This document shows positions 34,396 to 37,367 of a stretch of DNA of 37,367 nt, one piece after another. Source of the stretch: Bacteroidales bacterium (GTDB lineage: Bacteria > Bacteroidota > Bacteroidia > Bacteroidales > TTA-H9); the NCBI GenBank assembly GCA_028689615.1, contig JAQVCV010000048.1, positions 1 to 37,367 on the forward strand, in the 5' to 3' direction. Numbering within the stretch: position 1 is the first letter of the stretch; every line of letters starts with the position of its first letter. A model generated the notes under the pieces. It was not told the DNA's origin. It was given only the letters and a program-made list of their open reading frames with translations, and ran no database searches. The translations under genes and the position numbers were made by a program.

Positions 34396-34425
34396 TTGCT
34401 ATCTGTCTCTTTTTGGCTAATTTTG
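34396..34425 (+). promoter_or_regulatory. Bacteroidota promoter of the 34454 glycosyltransferase
   Basis: TTG (34396-34398), exactly 19 bases, then TAATTTTG (34418-34425). This exact match supports the TTG translation start at 34454 with a ~22-base leader. Between this promoter and the leader on the other strand (about 34205-34390) I see nothing else. Confidence 0.85.
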
Positions 34426-34453
34426 CAAAAGAAATCCTAGCCCTTAAGAATCT

Positions 34454-35641
34454 TTGAAAATTATTGCTCTCTTATCGCGTGTTCCCTGGCCTCTTGAAAA
34501 AGGAGATAAACTCAGGGCATACCATCAATTGCGTTGCTTGTCAGAAAAGCATACTGTGGTACTATTCGCTATCAGCCATGGCCGTATTCATCCCAAAGCA
34601 ATAGAGGAGCTCAAAAAATTCTGTCACACCGTGCACTTGGTGGAAACCTCCCTCCTCTCCACCTTGTTCAACATGGGTGCAGCATGGCTAAAAGGGTTGC
34701 CAGCTCAGGCAGGTTACTTCTTCAACAAAAAAGCCTATAGAAAACTCAAATCCTTGGTAGCCGAAGAGAACCCAGATCACCTTTATTGTCAGCTTGTTAG
34801 GATGGGCGAATACTCTAAAGGCATCCATCTGCCCAAAACATTGGATTATCAGGATGTTTTCTCTGAAGGGGTGAAGCGCAGAATGGAAAAGGCCTCATGG
34901 TGGGTAAAACCCTTTTTCAAAGCCGAATACAAAAGAATGGCCTCTTACGAAAGCGCCTTGTTTGATTGTTTCGACAACAAAACCATCATTGCAGCCACCG
35001 ATCGCGATTTAATTCAGCACCCGCTGAAACATCAAATTCATGTTATTGAAAACGGTGTTGACACCGCCTTTTTCACAGAAATCCCCCATGAAAAGGACAC
35101 CGATCTGGTTTTTACAGGCAACATGAGTTACCCGCCCAACGTACTAGCGGCCGAATTTATAGTTAACCAGATTATTCCGGCTTGCCAGAAATTGGGGTTT
35201 ACCCCCACGGTTTTGTTGGCCGGAGCTACACCTGCTCCCCGTGTTAAATTATTGGCTTCAAACCTGGTAACAGTTACCGGTTGGATTGACGACATCAGAA
35301 TTGCATACGCCCGTTCAAAAATTTTCATTGCTCCCATGCAAATTGGCACCGGACTTCAAAACAAGCTACTCGAGGCTATGTCGATGAAAATACCCTCCAT
35401 TACTTCAACCCTGGCAAACAGTTCTCTTGGAGCTAATCCCAACAAAGAAGTGCTGATTGGCGATACAGCCATGGACTACGCCAGGTTAATCCTCCTCCTG
35501 CTTGAAAACCCTGCGAAAGCATCAGATTTGGCGCAGCATGGGCAAAACTTCGTCAAAACAAATTTCAATTGGGAAGCATCTACTCGCAGGTTAGAGACCA
35601 TCATCACAACAACAATCAAGACTCAAACGGCAGCAGACTAA
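34454..35641 (+). CDS. Glycosyltransferase, GT4-like
   Basis: 395 residues beginning at TTG (MKIIALLSRVPWPLEKGDKLRAYHQLRCL), which matches the N-terminus of the PEP-CTERM/exopolysaccharide-type GT4 family. The C-terminal donor domain has VIENGVDTAFF, DLVFTGNMSYPPNVLAAEFI and PMQIGTGLQNKLLEAMSMKIPSITS. The start follows an exact promoter. It is a separate unit from the earlier glycosyltransferase and only distantly similar to it. Acceptor and sugar are unknown; a role in surface polysaccharide synthesis is inferred. Confidence 0.88.
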   Translation: MKIIALLSRVPWPLEKGDKLRAYHQLRCLSEKHTVVLFAISHGRIHPKAIEELKKFCHTVHLVETSLLSTLFNMGAAWLKGLPAQAGYFFNKKAYRKLKSLVAEENPDHLYCQLVRMGEYSKGIHLPKTLDYQDVFSEGVKRRMEKASWWVKPFFKAEYKRMASYESALFDCFDNKTIIAATDRDLIQHPLKHQIHVIENGVDTAFFTEIPHEKDTDLVFTGNMSYPPNVLAAEFIVNQIIPACQKLGFTPTVLLAGATPAPRVKLLASNLVTVTGWIDDIRIAYARSKIFIAPMQIGTGLQNKLLEAMSMKIPSITSTLANSSLGANPNKEVLIGDTAMDYARLILLLLENPAKASDLAQHGQNFVKTNFNWEASTRRLETIITTTIKTQTAAD

Positions 35642-35703
35642 TCTTATCACATTGATTTTAAATACATTTACGATAAATTAATAACAGACCACATTCGATT
35701 TCT

Positions 35704-37367
35704 ATGTCAGACGATAAAAAAATAATTTTTTCGATGGTAGGTGTAGGGAAGATACTCCCTCCCAACCGGCAAATCCTGAAGGATATTTACCTCTCCTTTT
35801 TCTATGGAGCCAAAATAGGCATCATCGGGTTAAACGGGTCGGGGAAATCAACCCTGTTAAAAATCATAGCTGGCGTTGACAAATCCTTTAATGGTGAAGT
35901 AGTCTTTTCTCCGGGCTATTCTGTTGGATTGTTAGAGCAGGAGCCCATACTCGACGATAGCAAAACCGTTCGCGAAGTTGTAGAAGAGGGCGTTCAGGAA
36001 GTGGTTGATCTTCTGAAGGAATACGAGATGGTAAACAACCGGTTTTCGGAACCACTTGACGATGACGAGATGACAAAGCTTATCGAGCGACAAGGAGAAC
36101 TAACCGAATTGATCGAACACCACGACGCATGGGAACTCGACAGCAAACTTGAGCGTGCCATGGATGCACTTCGCTGTCCCGACTCCGAAGCTTTGGTAGC
36201 CAATCTCTCTGGCGGAGAAAGGCGTAGGGTAGCTCTCTGTCGGCTGCTGCTTAAATCGCCCGACATACTTTTACTCGACGAGCCCACCAACCATCTGGAT
36301 GCCGAATCCATTGAATGGCTCGAAATTTTCCTTCGTAATTATAAAGGCACCGTGATAGCTGTGACCCACGATCGTTACTTCCTCGATAACGTAGCTGGCT
36401 GGATTCTGGAACTTGACCGAGGGGAAGGCATTCCCTGGAAGGGCAATTACACTTCCTGGCTTGAGCAAAAATCGAAACGACTCGAAATGGAAGAGAAGTC
36501 GGAGAGCAGGCGCCGCAAAACCTTAGAAAGGGAACTTGAATGGGTGCGAATGGCTCCCAAGGCACGTCATGCCAAATCAAAAGCACGTTTGTCGGCTTAT
36601 GAAAAAATGATGAGTGAAGACACCAAACAAAAAGAAGAACGCCTGGAGATTTACATTCCCAACGGCCCCCGGCTTGGAACCAACGTTATCGAATTCAACA
36701 ATGTAACAAAAGCCTTTGGCGATAAAGTATTGTTCGAGAACCTCAGTTTCAGCCTACCTCCGGCAGGAATCGTTGGTATCATCGGGCCTAACGGCGCGGG
36801 CAAAACTACCCTTTTCAGGATGATCATGGGACAAGAACAAGCAGATTCGGGCGAAATCAAAATTGGAGAGACCGTGGTTCCAGGTTATGTTGATCAGGCA
36901 CATGCCTCCATTGATCCCGAGAAAAATGTTTGGGAAGTGATTTCCGAAGGCAACGAGCAATTCATGCTTGGAGGCAGGCTAATCAATTCGAGGGCCTATG
37001 TAGCGAGATTTAACTTCAGTGGTGCCGATCAGGGGAAAAAAACAGGGGTTTTGTCGGGAGGAGAACGAAACAGACTTCATTTGGCCCTCACCCTTCGATC
37101 AGAAGCTAATGTGCTTTTGCTCGACGAACCTACCAACGACATCGACGTAAACACACTTCGTGCATTGGAAGAGGGCTTGGAAGGATTTGCCGGTTGCGCT
37201 GTTATCATATCACACGACCGGTGGTTTCTCGATCGCATCGCCACCCACATCCTTTCATTCGAAGGTGACTCAATGGTGACTTATTTCGAGGGCTCCTACT
37301 CCGAATATGAAGAAAGCAAGAAAAAAAGAACAGGCGACACTACTCCGCACAAAATCAAATTCAAAAA
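35704..37367 (+). CDS. ettA: Energy-dependent translational throttle protein EttA (3' end cut off)
   Basis: An ABC-F ATPase read from the ATG at 35704 to the window edge. The two nucleotide-binding domains have Walker A GLNGSGKST and GPNGAGKTT, signatures NLSGGERRRVALC and LSGGERNRLHLAL, and Walker B LLLDEPTNHLD and LLLDEPTNDID. Between them is the arginine-rich linker (~250-300) and the EttA-type arm. EttA binds the ribosomal E site and restrains the first elongation steps when ATP is low. The last visible residues TPHKIKFK match the family's C-terminus, so only a few residues are missing. Confidence 0.95.
   Translation, partial: MSDDKKIIFSMVGVGKILPPNRQILKDIYLSFFYGAKIGIIGLNGSGKSTLLKIIAGVDKSFNGEVVFSPGYSVGLLEQEPILDDSKTVREVVEEGVQEVVDLLKEYEMVNNRFSEPLDDDEMTKLIERQGELTELIEHHDAWELDSKLERAMDALRCPDSEALVANLSGGERRRVALCRLLLKSPDILLLDEPTNHLDAESIEWLEIFLRNYKGTVIAVTHDRYFLDNVAGWILELDRGEGIPWKGNYTSWLEQKSKRLEMEEKSESRRRKTLERELEWVRMAPKARHAKSKARLSAYEKMMSEDTKQKEERLEIYIPNGPRLGTNVIEFNNVTKAFGDKVLFENLSFSLPPAGIVGIIGPNGAGKTTLFRMIMGQEQADSGEIKIGETVVPGYVDQAHASIDPEKNVWEVISEGNEQFMLGGRLINSRAYVARFNFSGADQGKKTGVLSGGERNRLHLALTLRSEANVLLLDEPTNDIDVNTLRALEEGLEGFAGCAVIISHDRWFLDRIATHILSFEGDSMVTYFEGSYSEYEESKKKRTGDTTPHKIKFK

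Noticed and set aside
1-37367. Insertion sequence, prophage, integrase, tRNA or rRNA genes
   Set aside because: No transposase, integrase or phage protein was recognised among the open frames, and I saw no cloverleaf or rRNA sequence by reading; a tRNA scan was not possible.

Overview
The window looks like a chromosomal segment of a Bacteroidota bacterium, probably Bacteroidales-like. The phylum call rests on several things: a protein with a C-terminal type IX secretion (T9SS) sorting domain; a Bacteroidota-style GlmU-family nucleotidyltransferase and LuxC-like acyl-CoA reductase; futalosine-pathway MqnA; an ECF sigma/anti-sigma/Spy-like operon; and promoters of the Bacteroidota sigma-ABfr type. 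Three of those promoters are exact TTG-N19-TAnnTTTG matches, upstream of the 1121 gene, rpmE2 and the 34454 glycosyltransferase. I cannot name genus or species.

Layout. 1-219 holds only the C-terminal end of a SlyD-like peptidyl-prolyl isomerase. 420-8247 is a minus-strand accessory block: an unknown helical protein, a secreted PEGA/FGE-sulfatase-fold protein, an AAA_14/DUF4143 ATPase, a broken paralogue of the PEGA/FGE protein, and an LPP20/FlgT-like secreted protein. 8305-10034 has no genes and is packed with repeats: a 13-unit 42-bp hairpin array, several families of covarying inverted repeats, and a 59-bp tandem repeat. A smaller copy of the hairpin array lies at 1330-1530, beside the PEGA/FGE gene.

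10035-20284 is mostly housekeeping: an adenosine deaminase/ThrE exporter operon, a secreted thioredoxin, Lon, a GlmU-family protein, ribosomal protein L31 type B, an acyl-CoA reductase, and a conserved secreted protein with mqnA. 20341-21888 is a minus-strand stress operon (ECF sigma, anti-sigma, Spy/CpxP-like). 22097-30409 on the plus strand carries a GH3/serine-hydrolase fusion, a CDF metal exporter, a membrane protein, a rhomboid protease, an LptF/LptG permease and a GT4 glycosyltransferase. 30726-34085 is a minus-strand operon for a T9SS-secreted protein and another FGE-fold protein, with a possible attenuator leader. The window ends with a second GT4 glycosyltransferase and EttA, whose last residues run off the end.

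The most unusual features are three. First, in the 42-bp arrays the dyad sequence changes between units while the linker and the dyad-to-dyad distance stay fixed. Second, the FGE-fold proteins look modular: copies share an identical 5' module, the intact one has a sharp base-composition step exactly at the FGE domain boundary, and one copy is internally deleted. Third, there is a terminator with a possible competing anti-terminator in front of the FGE/T9SS operon. No CRISPR array, tRNA, rRNA, transposase or reverse transcriptase was seen.
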